Both the position numbers and the translations under genes were made by a program. From assembly GCA_039817415.1 (NCBI GenBank), contig JBCBVV010000004.1:124001-188000 (forward strand): a stretch of 64,000 bases of DNA, written 5' to 3'. The notes beneath the pieces are model-generated. The model saw nothing but the letters and a program-made list of their open reading frames with translations. It made no database searches and was not told where the DNA came from. Origin of the DNA: JALEFZ01 sp039817415 (GTDB taxonomy: Bacteria; Bacteroidota; Bacteroidia; J057). Shown piece by piece: positions 17,833 to 27,247 of this stretch (position 1 is the stretch's first letter; every line of letters begins with the position of its first letter).

Positions 17833-19209
17833 CTAAAATCCGATTTTCCCTGACAAAGATATGCCAAAGGGGACATTTTCGGCATATGAAGTGGAATAAA
17901 TTACTTTTAATGCCTCTGCAGCAATTCTGACGGAGTTATTTACTGAGCGCTCATCAGGGTAGATATGGGCCATATTGGCTAAGAAAAGTCCCTTAACCTT
18001 GGTTTTACAAGAAGGTACTTTCTCCGAAAACTTCAAATGACAAACCTGTGCGGCAGTCATGGTCCGAAAGACATGTATCTTATGGATGTGTTGCTCTCGA
18101 AAGGCTGGATAGATACGACTGAGAGGCTTAATCATCATATCCGAAATTTCTTCTTCTGGCATATGAGCGAGTGGATCGTTCCTATCAAAATAACGAGACA
18201 AATAGGCAATGTGCTTGTTTTGATAATGACTGGAATCTATGAAGTTCGTGTGCTCAATCACCCCTCCAAACGGAAAGCCTTGTTCAGCCACATTTAACCA
18301 GTAGGTGTTGCTGAGGGGACGATCCATCTCAAGGATGGTACAGACAGCACCAAAATAGTCAATCGCCCCAAGCTGCTTAGCCAATTCGTCGTCTGCGCCT
18401 TGAAGAATAGCTGATAGATAGTTCGTCGGAATGGTGAATAAGAAAGGTCCTCCTTCAATCCTTTCGCTCTTGGTGTGGACAGCTTTGATTTCGTCAGCCT
18501 GAATGTCAACGGATACGATTGGACTACTTACTTTTATGCTTACCCCTAATTGATTTAGCTTGTCTTTCAAGGCTTGTAAGAGGATGTTTAGACTTCCATT
18601 TAGGTAACCAAGTTCTTCTCTTCCAACATTGTTGCGGGAACCTAATCTTTGCCTCATTCTTCCAATCATCCAAGAAAGTGGAATGTCTTCAGCGAATGGA
18701 CCAAACTTGATATCCAACATAGGCCCCCATATAGAATCGGTGGCTCCCTTACCAGCCCACTTTTTCAACCATGATTTGGCAGAAATATGTTCGTATTTCC
18801 TCCAGTCTGCGACCTTTCCCATAAACATCCCGGAGAGGCCAAACATAACTTTTGCGGGAAGCCCTATTGGATGAAATTTGAGAAGATCAATAGGAGAATT
18901 GAAATCATAGATTTTTCCATTTTGATAGATACCCATACTGGTAGGGCGAAACATCAGGCTATTGTCCAGCTCAAGTTCATTGATTAGCCAATTGATCTCA
19001 GCATCATGGTTAAAGAAATGATGATAATAGTGCTCTAATTGATTTCCTCCAATAGAAAAGGTTCTGAGCAAGCCTCCTATGTCATCATTCGCCTCAATCA
19101 ATGTTACCTTTTTTCCTGATTTGGCAGCGAGATATGCGCTCACTAACCCTGTAATTCCACCCCCAATGATGGTTAAGTGAGAAGAATCAGAATAGCTGGA
19201 TGGATTCAC
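17833..19209 (-). CDS. FAD-dependent amine-oxidase/UDP-galactopyranose-mutase-like protein
   Basis: This 458-residue flavoprotein has an N-terminal dinucleotide-binding motif (LTIIGGGITGLVSAYLAAKS, then TLIEANDDIGGLL). HYYHHFF follows, and a C-terminal FAD-contact segment NSVRIAAEA lies near residue 430. It belongs to the protoporphyrinogen-oxidase/UDP-galactopyranose-mutase-like superfamily often found in polysaccharide loci, where the reaction is usually undetermined. The start is a GTG; no ATG occurs before the FAD motif, so a GTG start is needed. It lies between a glycosidase lipoprotein and a GT2 enzyme. A paralogue is at 37629-38978, also near a GT2 gene. Confidence 0.8.
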   Translation of the reverse strand: MNPSSYSDSSHLTIIGGGITGLVSAYLAAKSGKKVTLIEANDDIGGLLRTFSIGGNQLEHYYHHFFNHDAEINWLINELELDNSLMFRPTSMGIYQNGKIYDFNSPIDLLKFHPIGLPAKVMFGLSGMFMGKVADWRKYEHISAKSWLKKWAGKGATDSIWGPMLDIKFGPFAEDIPLSWMIGRMRQRLGSRNNVGREELGYLNGSLNILLQALKDKLNQLGVSIKVSSPIVSVDIQADEIKAVHTKSERIEGGPFLFTIPTNYLSAILQGADDELAKQLGAIDYFGAVCTILEMDRPLSNTYWLNVAEQGFPFGGVIEHTNFIDSSHYQNKHIAYLSRYFDRNDPLAHMPEEEISDMMIKPLSRIYPAFREQHIHKIHVFRTMTAAQVCHLKFSEKVPSCKTKVKGLFLANMAHIYPDERSVNNSVRIAAEALKVIYSTSYAENVPFGISLSGKIGF

Positions 19210-19326
19210 AAAAAAGGTATTTGAGGTTTATTTAGGGCGAAATAAGCCTAAAAATTTCATCTAAACCTACTTTATCATTTTGTTTCTCAAAGGTGATTTG
19301 CCCTTTTTCCAATAGAGATTACATGC

Positions 19327-20658
19327 CTAATTGGCGAAGCTCACCTGCATAGATTTTTGTACATAAAATGGGAAATTAGCAGAGGCAAAACCACCTTCAG
19401 TATCTCTCACATACATAAATAATCTGTAGGCCCCTGTTTGATTAGGAGATTGGAAATTAAGGGTATCCCCATCTAAGCGGAAAGAAAGATCCTGGATTTT
19501 TTGAGGAGGTGTTTCTTTATCTCCGCCATAGGTATTTCGATAATCTCCTTCCTCAAGAATCTCCCATGAAATGGCAAGGGAGTCATTTTCGGGATCTGAT
19601 CCATCAAAGACAAGCTTGTACATTTCGCCAGCTTGTAGGTAAACTGAACTTCCCAATTCTTTGTCTTCAAGTTTGATGCTATGGATATCAGGAGCCCTGT
19701 TTTCAGGCCACCTATTTTTCCAGATGTACTCAATCACATCATATCTGGAGGTTCTTTCTCCTTCTTTAGAAAAAAGGCTGAACCAAGAATGAGTCCTTTC
19801 CTGCTTATTCCCCCAATAGAATACAAAGGAACCCAAGCAGTTATTTTGGAAGAAAACATTGTTTCGTTTGCTCACATACATCTCATAGCTTTTCACAGAA
19901 CTGGTCTGTTCAATCGGTGCATCCCAATCTGTATAGCCACCTTCCCAAAAACCTGCATTTCCCCATTCGGAGTATAGATAAGGACCTTTCCATAAAAAAT
20001 CATTCTTGATTTGCTCCTGTACCAATGGCATCCTTCTAAAGATATTCAAGGCTAGTATATCAATGTTGGGACAATGCTTGGCGACCATATTTACCCAATT
20101 TTCCCTTCCTCCTACAGAGATGGAAACAGGATGAAGAGGATCAATTTCCTTGACCGTTTTGGCGAGTTCATCTATGGCTTGGTAAAGGCCTTCTGAGCTG
20201 TATCCCAAATCTAGTTCATTTCCGACAGACCAAATCAAAAGGGCCGGATGATCCTTATAAGCCAGGACGGATTCTTTAACCCTGTCTAATTGTTCTTTTA
20301 CAAGTTGAGAATTGTTGTAATCCAAGCCTAGCCTTCCCGGAACTACATCTAACCCCACCATCACTTTAAGGCCCAAACTATCTGCCACATCCAGCAGTGT
20401 GTCAAGTCCAGCTGTACTCCAAGTCCGAACACAGTTTCCGCCAGCCGCTACCAACTTGGGAAGGTATTCTCTACCTGCTGCCCCTTTGATCTGAAAGGGT
20501 TTGCCCTTTAGGTACATTTGATACCCAAATTCCGTCAATTTAATTTCCATTAACTCACTCTTAAAACCATATTCCCTTGTAGGAATAGGTTCTGAACAAG
20601 CAGAGAAGAGCATTGGAATAGCTACAAGGCCAAGCCAAAGAAGTGTTTTTCCCAGCAT
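19327..20658 (-). CDS. glycoside hydrolase lipoprotein (clan GH-A, GH2-like TIM barrel)
   Basis: This 443-residue protein has a lipoprotein signal (LLWLGLVAIPMLFSAC, lipobox Cys near residue 21). The ATG at 20658 places the signal at the N-terminus; a TTG 45 bases upstream would not. The barrel (about 40-330) shows FQIKGAAGREYLP, NCVRTWSTAGLD, the acid/base motif IWSVGNEL (E148) and the nucleophile strand YLYSEWGNAGFW (E231). Both catalytic glutamates are therefore present. The C-terminal 110 residues resemble a beta-sandwich. It should cut or trim a polysaccharide in the envelope. It lies 65 bases behind the synthase-hydrolase fusion, whose hydrolase half it resembles. Confidence 0.85.
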   Translation of the reverse strand: MLGKTLLWLGLVAIPMLFSACSEPIPTREYGFKSELMEIKLTEFGYQMYLKGKPFQIKGAAGREYLPKLVAAGGNCVRTWSTAGLDTLLDVADSLGLKVMVGLDVVPGRLGLDYNNSQLVKEQLDRVKESVLAYKDHPALLIWSVGNELDLGYSSEGLYQAIDELAKTVKEIDPLHPVSISVGGRENWVNMVAKHCPNIDILALNIFRRMPLVQEQIKNDFLWKGPYLYSEWGNAGFWEGGYTDWDAPIEQTSSVKSYEMYVSKRNNVFFQNNCLGSFVFYWGNKQERTHSWFSLFSKEGERTSRYDVIEYIWKNRWPENRAPDIHSIKLEDKELGSSVYLQAGEMYKLVFDGSDPENDSLAISWEILEEGDYRNTYGGDKETPPQKIQDLSFRLDGDTLNFQSPNQTGAYRLFMYVRDTEGGFASANFPFYVQKSMQVSFAN

Positions 20659-20723
20659 AGCATTCAGGGCAAAGGAAGGAGTATGTAATTCAGAAGCTTT
20701 CAATCGCCTTAAATTGTTATGGT

Positions 20724-23700
20724 TTAGGGAAAGGGATAGTTAAAACCTCTTGAGGTCTCTACCGCATGACCATCGTTGTCGTAGATGGTTAGATATACTC
20801 TATAGTTTCCTTCCTCCATAGGGAAGTTCACCTTTAGCATATGCCATTTTGAAACAATCTTCATGTCTTCAATTTCCTCTTGAGTTTGGGTATTAACGAC
20901 TCTCCACTTATAGCGAAGGCCACCCAAGTTGTTGTTTTGGGAAATGACACGGAAGGGAGCGAATGGCATCTGGCCTGGTCTTACTGGAGGAATTTGTAAG
21001 ATCAAATCGGCTAGTGGGAACTCTTCTAGCCCTTCCTTTTTCCAAACTGCTTTAAGGGCATAATACGCTGGTTTTACATCTCCTTCAATGGTGGTCATCC
21101 CAAACCATGAGAATGTACCTTCCAACCTATCCTGCCAACAATAAGCAATCCCTCCTACATTATGTCCTCTATTTTTCTCCACCAGCTCTGTCCAATTGTA
21201 AGCATACTGGTTAGCTTTTTCAAAGCTGCTAGGTTCTTCAATCTGCCCCAAATAATCTTTGGTGGTCAGCTCATCATCCCAATAGCCTCCATGACTGAAC
21301 TCTGTAACCAGATAAGGTGTACTAGAAAATTGAGTTTTCATCACCTTCTCAATGGAGACAAGTTGCTCTTTATAATGTCCATTAAGGCCCAGTAAATCTA
21401 CATGAGGTGCCTTGTCCAGATGCGCATTTATCGCCAAGGAAAGTCCTTCCTGGTGAGCCAGGCCACTCATGATGATCCTATTTTTGTCCACCTCTTTGAT
21501 GGCAGCTGCCAGCTCATCAATTAGAATAAGATAAGCTGTTCGTGCTGGACCTAAACGATCTGGTGGAAGTGATTTTCCTAGTCTATAGTAGGTCTCATTT
21601 CCTAGTACCCATGAAATGATGGATGAATGATCACGATACTTCGAAATGGACTTTAGTACTTCCGTTATTTGCTTGGAGGTCGCCAAGGAATCGCGGCTAA
21701 AATCAACCTCAGGACTAAACCAGAAGCCATAAAAGACATTCATCCCCATTTTATCTGCCGTCCTTAAGATATTGGTGTCATACCATCCTGAAGAATATCT
21801 CCTGATCGCATTACCACCCATATCCAAGATTCTTTGAAAATCTCGTTCGAGCTTGATACGCGTTAAGGGGGTTACTCCGTCTCGCCAATCATGAGATGGG
21901 TTGTAAGCAACCCCTTTCACATACAGATTCTCTTGATTACGCAATAATTGATGTCCCTGCTCATTGGAGATTAATCTGACCTGGGGTACGGCAGAAGAGA
22001 TTTCTTTTTCCCAGTTGTGGTTGGCCATGTTAGCCTCAATCATGGCGCGAACTTGAGTCCTGAATTTTTCGGGATCAAAAGATCCTGCCTTGACTGAACG
22101 ATTGAATGCCTCCACTCCTGCCAGTAGTTTTTCAGGAAAGTGCTCACCTTCCTCAAGTAAAATTCCCTGTAAGTTTTTGTGCGTGAGCCTCCAATTATCA
22201 AAGCTATTTTTTGGATCTACGGGTAAATTCTCAGGAATTCCACGCATAAAGTAGGACATCCCTAAGTTATTAGCCTCATCATCACTTATTGTCCCTTCAG
22301 AAATAAGCTGGTAATCAGCCCACTTCCTTCCAGGGAAGCTTAACTGGTGAGTAGATGATAGCTCCCGGTTCCAAACAAGTAACAGATTGCCTTCACTATT
22401 ATGACGAAGAAGTTTCACATGTCGGATCCAGTCCTCTTTGGTAAAGTTCAGAGAATCCTCAGGTAGTAATTCTAGATAGGCAGCTGTACGACGATCCTTA
22501 AGGAGTTGCCCCAATTGTGTGAGCGAATACTGGCGGATGGAATCTTCCGTTCCTGATTTCAAGACTACCTTCAAGTAGATACGGGATTCGTTGTCCCAAT
22601 CCATGCTCGATGGCCGAAGAGAATCGCGTTCTCCTAGAATGAAGGTATGAATGTGAAGTCCTTTATCAGACTCTATATTGTTCTGTCCGCTAGTTCCTAC
22701 ATAAAAAGGGGAAGCATAGGATGTTTCTACAGAAGCTTCCCTTGAAATATCCAGTCCTTTTTCCACCTTTAGGAAGGTGAATGCAGCCCATAGGGTTCCA
22801 GCAATCAGCAATAAGGTAATACCTGTATTTCTAAGTATGGGATAAATGATACTATGCCGTAGGAAGTACCAAGCCGATCGAACAGTCGAAAGGATTCCTG
22901 ATCCTCTGTACAAGCCTTCATAAAATTTCTTGATCGAATGTTGCTGGCTGATCAATAGGACAAAGCCCAACATAAAAATATTGATACTGGCATAAGAAGC
23001 CATGATCATACTGTAAGGACTCCAATCGATACTCAAGCCGTACCAGATGGCCGCCCCACTAAGAAGGACAACCAAGATATTCGGAATACTCAATCTCCAT
23101 TCGTCTATTTTGTCATCTCCTTTCGGCGTAGGAATATAAGGCACTTTAATTCCAAGGATGGTATAGATCAGTCCCGTCAAATGCACCCACCAAGTGGCAA
23201 ACAACAAGGCCCCTCCCATAAAATGGAAGCCTCGTTCGTGCTCATCCAAGACATAGCGTTGAACAAATTGCCTGATAACCACAATCATGAGGAATAAGGG
23301 CAAAGCAACCTTCCCTAACTCAACCATTTGTACCTTCCAAGGAGATTGGGCGGTAAAGAGGGATATGATAGGTACACTAATGTCTATCAAGCCAATAAGA
23401 CCTGAGAGGAAGAAAAGAGGTATAGTTATATAGTGTAAAGCCTGTCTCCAGGTCAAGTCTTTCAATAACTTAGGGACAACGTGTACCAATAGATCAAAGG
23501 AACCCCTAGACCATTTCAGTTGCTGCGAATAATATCCAGAAAGCGTCTCTGGAACTTGGCCTTCTGTCAATGCCTCGGGGACGTAGACTGATTCCCATCC
23601 CTGAGCATGAAGACGCATGGCGGTATGCATGTCCTCAGATAAGCCAGGCATATGCCCACCGATAGAATCCAGAGCCGCCCTTCGGAAGGAACAATTGGCC

Positions 23701-24467
23701 CCAATGGCTTGCGCAGTTCCATAGGTGTTCATGGACATCATCATAGGTCCATAGAAATGGTAGGTTTGTTCAGCGGCTCCTTTAGCAATGAAACTTTCAT
23801 TTCTATTGTAATAGGCCTGAATACACTGAACATAGCCTATCTCCTCATCCTTAAAATAAGGCAAGACTCTATCCAAAAAATCTGGGCTTGGAATATGATC
23901 TGGGTCAAGCACAACTACGATTTCTCCATCCGCATGATTTTGCAGACAATAGTTGACGTTTCCTGCTTTGGCATTGGTTTTATCCTTACCTCGGTAAGAG
24001 TGAATCACACCCAGTTCTTTGCATTTTTCAATCAGGAAGGGGTCGTTTCCCTCATCACATAGATAGGTTTTATGCGGATATCGGACATTGACCATAGCTT
24101 CCAGTGTTTCTACGATCATGTCGTAGGGCTCACCCGGAACGAAGGTGGTAATCATATCAACCTTCCAATCTTTCTTTGATTCCGGACGCTCAGGGACACT
24201 GATTGCCCAATAGTGATACCACTCATGCAGGAGTTTCAAAAAGCGAAAGCCAAAGGCAACGAGGAGCAACCAGTATAATGGCGCATATCCAATATGATCC
24301 TCCCGGAAAAACCAGTAGCAAAAATAAACAAGGGAGGACACTCCAAGTAATATCAGGAACCTAAGGACCAAGAGATTGCCTTTCTTAGGTTTGGCAATCC
24401 TTTTCAGGTTAGGATCCTGTATTTCGTTAATGATTTCAAAGGAGGTATGTTGTTTCACGTTCTCCAT
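20724..24467 (-). CDS. fusion of BcsA-like GT2 polysaccharide synthase and GH-A glycoside hydrolase
   Basis: This encodes 1247 residues. Two membrane helices (about 31-78) precede a cytoplasmic GT2 domain with the processive-synthase motifs CDEGND (D138), DPD (188-190), SED (277-279, in place of TED) and QQLKW (315-319, in place of QxxRW). About six helices follow (345-590), forming a channel region. The remaining ~650 residues should lie outside the inner membrane. They end in a TIM-barrel hydrolase with VLGNETYY (E958) and VTEFSHGGYW (E1056), then a beta-sandwich tail. No PilZ domain motifs are seen. Synthesis with coupled trimming or release is inferred. The gene follows the O-acetylation pair and precedes a matching hydrolase lipoprotein. 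Confidence 0.88.
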   Translation of the reverse strand: MENVKQHTSFEIINEIQDPNLKRIAKPKKGNLLVLRFLILLGVSSLVYFCYWFFREDHIGYAPLYWLLLVAFGFRFLKLLHEWYHYWAISVPERPESKKDWKVDMITTFVPGEPYDMIVETLEAMVNVRYPHKTYLCDEGNDPFLIEKCKELGVIHSYRGKDKTNAKAGNVNYCLQNHADGEIVVVLDPDHIPSPDFLDRVLPYFKDEEIGYVQCIQAYYNRNESFIAKGAAEQTYHFYGPMMMSMNTYGTAQAIGANCSFRRAALDSIGGHMPGLSEDMHTAMRLHAQGWESVYVPEALTEGQVPETLSGYYSQQLKWSRGSFDLLVHVVPKLLKDLTWRQALHYITIPLFFLSGLIGLIDISVPIISLFTAQSPWKVQMVELGKVALPLFLMIVVIRQFVQRYVLDEHERGFHFMGGALLFATWWVHLTGLIYTILGIKVPYIPTPKGDDKIDEWRLSIPNILVVLLSGAAIWYGLSIDWSPYSMIMASYASINIFMLGFVLLISQQHSIKKFYEGLYRGSGILSTVRSAWYFLRHSIIYPILRNTGITLLLIAGTLWAAFTFLKVEKGLDISREASVETSYASPFYVGTSGQNNIESDKGLHIHTFILGERDSLRPSSMDWDNESRIYLKVVLKSGTEDSIRQYSLTQLGQLLKDRRTAAYLELLPEDSLNFTKEDWIRHVKLLRHNSEGNLLLVWNRELSSTHQLSFPGRKWADYQLISEGTISDDEANNLGMSYFMRGIPENLPVDPKNSFDNWRLTHKNLQGILLEEGEHFPEKLLAGVEAFNRSVKAGSFDPEKFRTQVRAMIEANMANHNWEKEISSAVPQVRLISNEQGHQLLRNQENLYVKGVAYNPSHDWRDGVTPLTRIKLERDFQRILDMGGNAIRRYSSGWYDTNILRTADKMGMNVFYGFWFSPEVDFSRDSLATSKQITEVLKSISKYRDHSSIISWVLGNETYYRLGKSLPPDRLGPARTAYLILIDELAAAIKEVDKNRIIMSGLAHQEGLSLAINAHLDKAPHVDLLGLNGHYKEQLVSIEKVMKTQFSSTPYLVTEFSHGGYWDDELTTKDYLGQIEEPSSFEKANQYAYNWTELVEKNRGHNVGGIAYCWQDRLEGTFSWFGMTTIEGDVKPAYYALKAVWKKEGLEEFPLADLILQIPPVRPGQMPFAPFRVISQNNNLGGLRYKWRVVNTQTQEEIEDMKIVSKWHMLKVNFPMEEGNYRVYLTIYDNDGHAVETSRGFNYPFP

Positions 24468-24750
24468 AGGCTAATACCTGCCCCCAGGATTTTTTAGTGG
24501 GAAAAGGTGGTGTCGGTTTGGAAAAATAAGACCGATTTTCGCTCAAGCACTCTAACCTTCGAACTTAGCACACCCTCGATTTATCCATAATCTTTTCGAG
24601 GATGTTTGTTGCGAACCCATTCCAACAAATAATTGTTGGTTTAGCCTGATCAAGGGTTCTTAGCCCCAAGATTCAGTTAAAAAAATGAACATTTCAGAAA
24701 TAATTCTTTCATGGCTGGATAAACAGTCGATTTTGCCTCTTTACAGGCAC
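24468..24750. other. 283-base gap with an 18-base palindrome
   Basis: No gene is supported. A perfect inverted repeat CCAACAA-ATAA-TTGTTGG lies at 24622-24639, about 155 bases upstream of the synthase-hydrolase start. It could be an operator or a weak hairpin after the AlgJ-like gene; there is no clear T-run on the minus strand. Confidence 0.45.
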
Positions 24751-25767
24751 TTATTCTCTATCCAGCTTTTTCTTAAGGTCTTCAATGAACATTTTGGTTC
24801 TAAGTTCTCGCCCCTCCTTGTTGAGGTGCTCTTGGCTATCGAAGAACAATCGCTCTGGCAACCTCAATTTAGAGGCTGGTGCTAGAATAGGCATGTTAAG
24901 TTCCTCTTCTAGCTTGGGCTCGAGTTTTTCGATATGCTTGATAGTCCGGTAAAATCCAGTGTCCTGGATGACCGTGTATGAGAAGAACGTTTTGGCTTCT
25001 TTAGACTCACAGAATGCCTGGTAGTCATTTAGATAGTCAACTACGTCCTGGTCTACATCATGGTCAACGTGAGGGGGTACGACGGCAGGATAACTCTTCA
25101 TATCAAGGTGACCTTCATTGTCACCAAATTTATTGTAGGTCGCTCGCCTATAAGCGGCTCCCTTACCTGTAAATTTTCTTCCATTGCGGAACTTCACCAA
25201 TCCATAGTACTTATTACCAATATATTTGGGTAAATACCTGTATAGGTGTGTCCATTGTTTAGCAGAGATGTAACTGACTTCTCCAGGCAGAACATCCAGT
25301 ACAACTGTCAGTAATTCATCAGCACCATAAAATGTTGAAGGATATGTATCATAAAAATGAGGATACTCAGGTACGATGACAACGATATCTCCTTTCTCGA
25401 CAAATGGTCTGGAATCATCTAACATAAATTTTAGGCCAAGCGCTGCGTGAACAGCCATGTTAACAACCGGCATTCCCAACTCCTCTGAGACCATCTTTGA
25501 ATCCATACCAAAGGCCAAGTTTGATCCTCCAACAAGAATAACCTTGGGTCCATTGCCAGATAGGGAATCCAATGCAGCGTGCTTATCTCTTAGCGCATAT
25601 AGCATATGCTCTTTGTTCCCTAAATCAGGAATAAAAACGGAGACAAATCCGATCACTAGGACCATCGCTATGAAGGCTAACATCCGTAGCAAGTACTTTC
25701 TCAATTGGACTCTTTCTCCTTCAACTGAGAGCTCGTATTCTATTTTTTCCTTTTCGATGAATGCCAT
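24751..25767 (-). CDS. SGNH-like membrane-anchored partner of MBOAT (AlgJ/DltD-type)
   Basis: This 338-residue protein has one N-terminal membrane helix (about 28-48) and an extracytoplasmic SGNH-like domain. The segment VILVGGSNLAFGMDS carries the nucleophile candidate Ser82. FDSQEHLNKEGRELRT near the C-terminus carries the D-x3-H pair (D310, H314) typical of AlgJ/AlgX/DltD proteins. Such proteins accept acyl groups moved across the membrane by MBOAT and place them on the polymer. The MBOAT gene ends nine bases upstream, so the two form a transfer pair for periplasmic O-acylation of the polysaccharide. The acyl group, probably acetyl, is inferred. Confidence 0.82.
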   Translation of the reverse strand: MAFIEKEKIEYELSVEGERVQLRKYLLRMLAFIAMVLVIGFVSVFIPDLGNKEHMLYALRDKHAALDSLSGNGPKVILVGGSNLAFGMDSKMVSEELGMPVVNMAVHAALGLKFMLDDSRPFVEKGDIVVIVPEYPHFYDTYPSTFYGADELLTVVLDVLPGEVSYISAKQWTHLYRYLPKYIGNKYYGLVKFRNGRKFTGKGAAYRRATYNKFGDNEGHLDMKSYPAVVPPHVDHDVDQDVVDYLNDYQAFCESKEAKTFFSYTVIQDTGFYRTIKHIEKLEPKLEEELNMPILAPASKLRLPERLFFDSQEHLNKEGRELRTKMFIEDLKKKLDRE

Positions 25768-25776
25768 AACAGAATA

Positions 25777-27210
25777 TTAAAAAGCGAAGTAGATGAAGGA
25801 CTTATCTAGTGTGAAGAATTTGAAGATAAAAATGGTTGTCAAGCCATAAATGGCCCATCTAACATAAATGGGTATCTTTTTCAGTTTGAAGCCATGTGGC
25901 TCTTCGCGTTGTAGCCATTCGAAGATCAGCATCAGACCAATGAAGAGAAAAACCTCCAATTTGACTCCAGGCCCAAGGGAGAACTTAAAGTTGGTGAACA
26001 TTCGGCCTATGTAGTTGAAAGCCTCGCCAACATTTTGTGCCCTAAAGAAAATCCATGCAATAATGGTCATGAAATAAGTAGAGCCAATCATCAATATCTC
26101 CTTGAAACTAGGAAGCAATTTACCTTGAGCAACGACACTTCCTTTATTTCCAAATTGTAGGCCAAACAGCATCAATGGGATATAATAAAGACCATTTAAA
26201 AAGCCCCATACTACAAAGGTCCAGTTGGCCCCATGCCAGAATCCACTGACGGTAAAGATGATGATCACATTTCGCATCTTCATCCATTTAGAGCCCCGGC
26301 TTCCTCCCAAAGGGATGTATAGATAATCTCTAAACCAGGTTGATAAAGAGATATGCCATCTTCTCCAGAACTCCCCAATATCTCTTGCGAAATAAGGCAT
26401 ATTGAAGTTTTGCATGAGATTGAAGCCGAATAACCTCGCTGTCCCTATCGCTATATCTGAGTATCCACTAAAGTCCCCATAAATTTGGAAGGAGAAGAGA
26501 ATAGCTCCTATCAATAGGGATAGGGTAGACATTGTAGTATAGTTATTAAAAACGGCATCTACGACCGTAGCACAACTATCGGCGATGACGATTTTTTTGA
26601 AGAATCCCCATAAGATCTGCCTACTTCCATCTATCGCCTTTTCAAGGTCAAAAGACCGTTCCTTTTCAAATTGGGGGAGAAGCTGAGAAGCTCTTTCAAT
26701 CGGTCCTGCTACCAACTGCGGGAAGAAGGATACGAAGGCAAAAAAGGAAATGATATTTTCGGTAGGCTTGAGTTGTTTTCTATAAATGTCTATAGTATAG
26801 CTCAGCGTCTGGAAAGTATAAAAACTAATTCCAACAGGTAGAATAATGTTGATGGATCGGGTATTCATTTGCATCCCGAATGTCCCCATCATATCTACAA
26901 AGGAGTCAATGAAGAAGTTGAAGTATTTGAAAAAGCCTAAAACACCAAGGTTAATGGCCAGGCTGATACCCATCAATAGCTTTCTCTTTCCCTCCTCATT
27001 CGTCTTAGCCATTGTTTTACCAATGAAATAATCAGCTAAAGAACTGATCACTAATAAAGACAGGAAGCGCCAATCCCACCATCCATAGAAGAAATAAGAT
27101 ACAGCAACCAATAGGGCGTTCTGAAGATTCAGATCCCTTCTAAATACGTACCAATACAGAGCAAAAACAGTAGGAAGGAAAAAAGCGAATTCAAATGAAT
27201 TGAATAACAT
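25777..27210 (-). CDS. MBOAT-family O-acyltransferase (AlgI/DltB-like)
   Basis: This 477-residue integral membrane protein has about ten to twelve helices. It starts with FNSFEFAFFLPTVFALYW and SYFFYGWWDWRFLSLL, both typical of AlgI-type MBOAT enzymes. The core has RWHISLSTWFRDYLYIPLGG and the catalytic histidine in VSGFWHGANWTFVVWG (H326). AlgI moves acetyl from a cytoplasmic donor across the membrane for alginate O-acetylation; the same role on this polysaccharide is inferred from its coupling to the SGNH-like partner nine bases downstream. It follows the polymerase gene by 37 bases. The ATG start is clear. Confidence 0.93.
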   Translation of the reverse strand: MLFNSFEFAFFLPTVFALYWYVFRRDLNLQNALLVAVSYFFYGWWDWRFLSLLVISSLADYFIGKTMAKTNEEGKRKLLMGISLAINLGVLGFFKYFNFFIDSFVDMMGTFGMQMNTRSINIILPVGISFYTFQTLSYTIDIYRKQLKPTENIISFFAFVSFFPQLVAGPIERASQLLPQFEKERSFDLEKAIDGSRQILWGFFKKIVIADSCATVVDAVFNNYTTMSTLSLLIGAILFSFQIYGDFSGYSDIAIGTARLFGFNLMQNFNMPYFARDIGEFWRRWHISLSTWFRDYLYIPLGGSRGSKWMKMRNVIIIFTVSGFWHGANWTFVVWGFLNGLYYIPLMLFGLQFGNKGSVVAQGKLLPSFKEILMIGSTYFMTIIAWIFFRAQNVGEAFNYIGRMFTNFKFSLGPGVKLEVFLFIGLMLIFEWLQREEPHGFKLKKIPIYVRWAIYGLTTIFIFKFFTLDKSFIYFAF

Positions 27211-27247
27211 ATATCTTGTCTGAGTTCATTCTGGATGAAAAAGGATC

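Noticed and set aside
20659..20703. A TTG start giving the hydrolase lipoprotein 15 more residues
   Set aside because: The lipoprotein signal would then be internal; the ATG at 20658 places it at the N-terminus.
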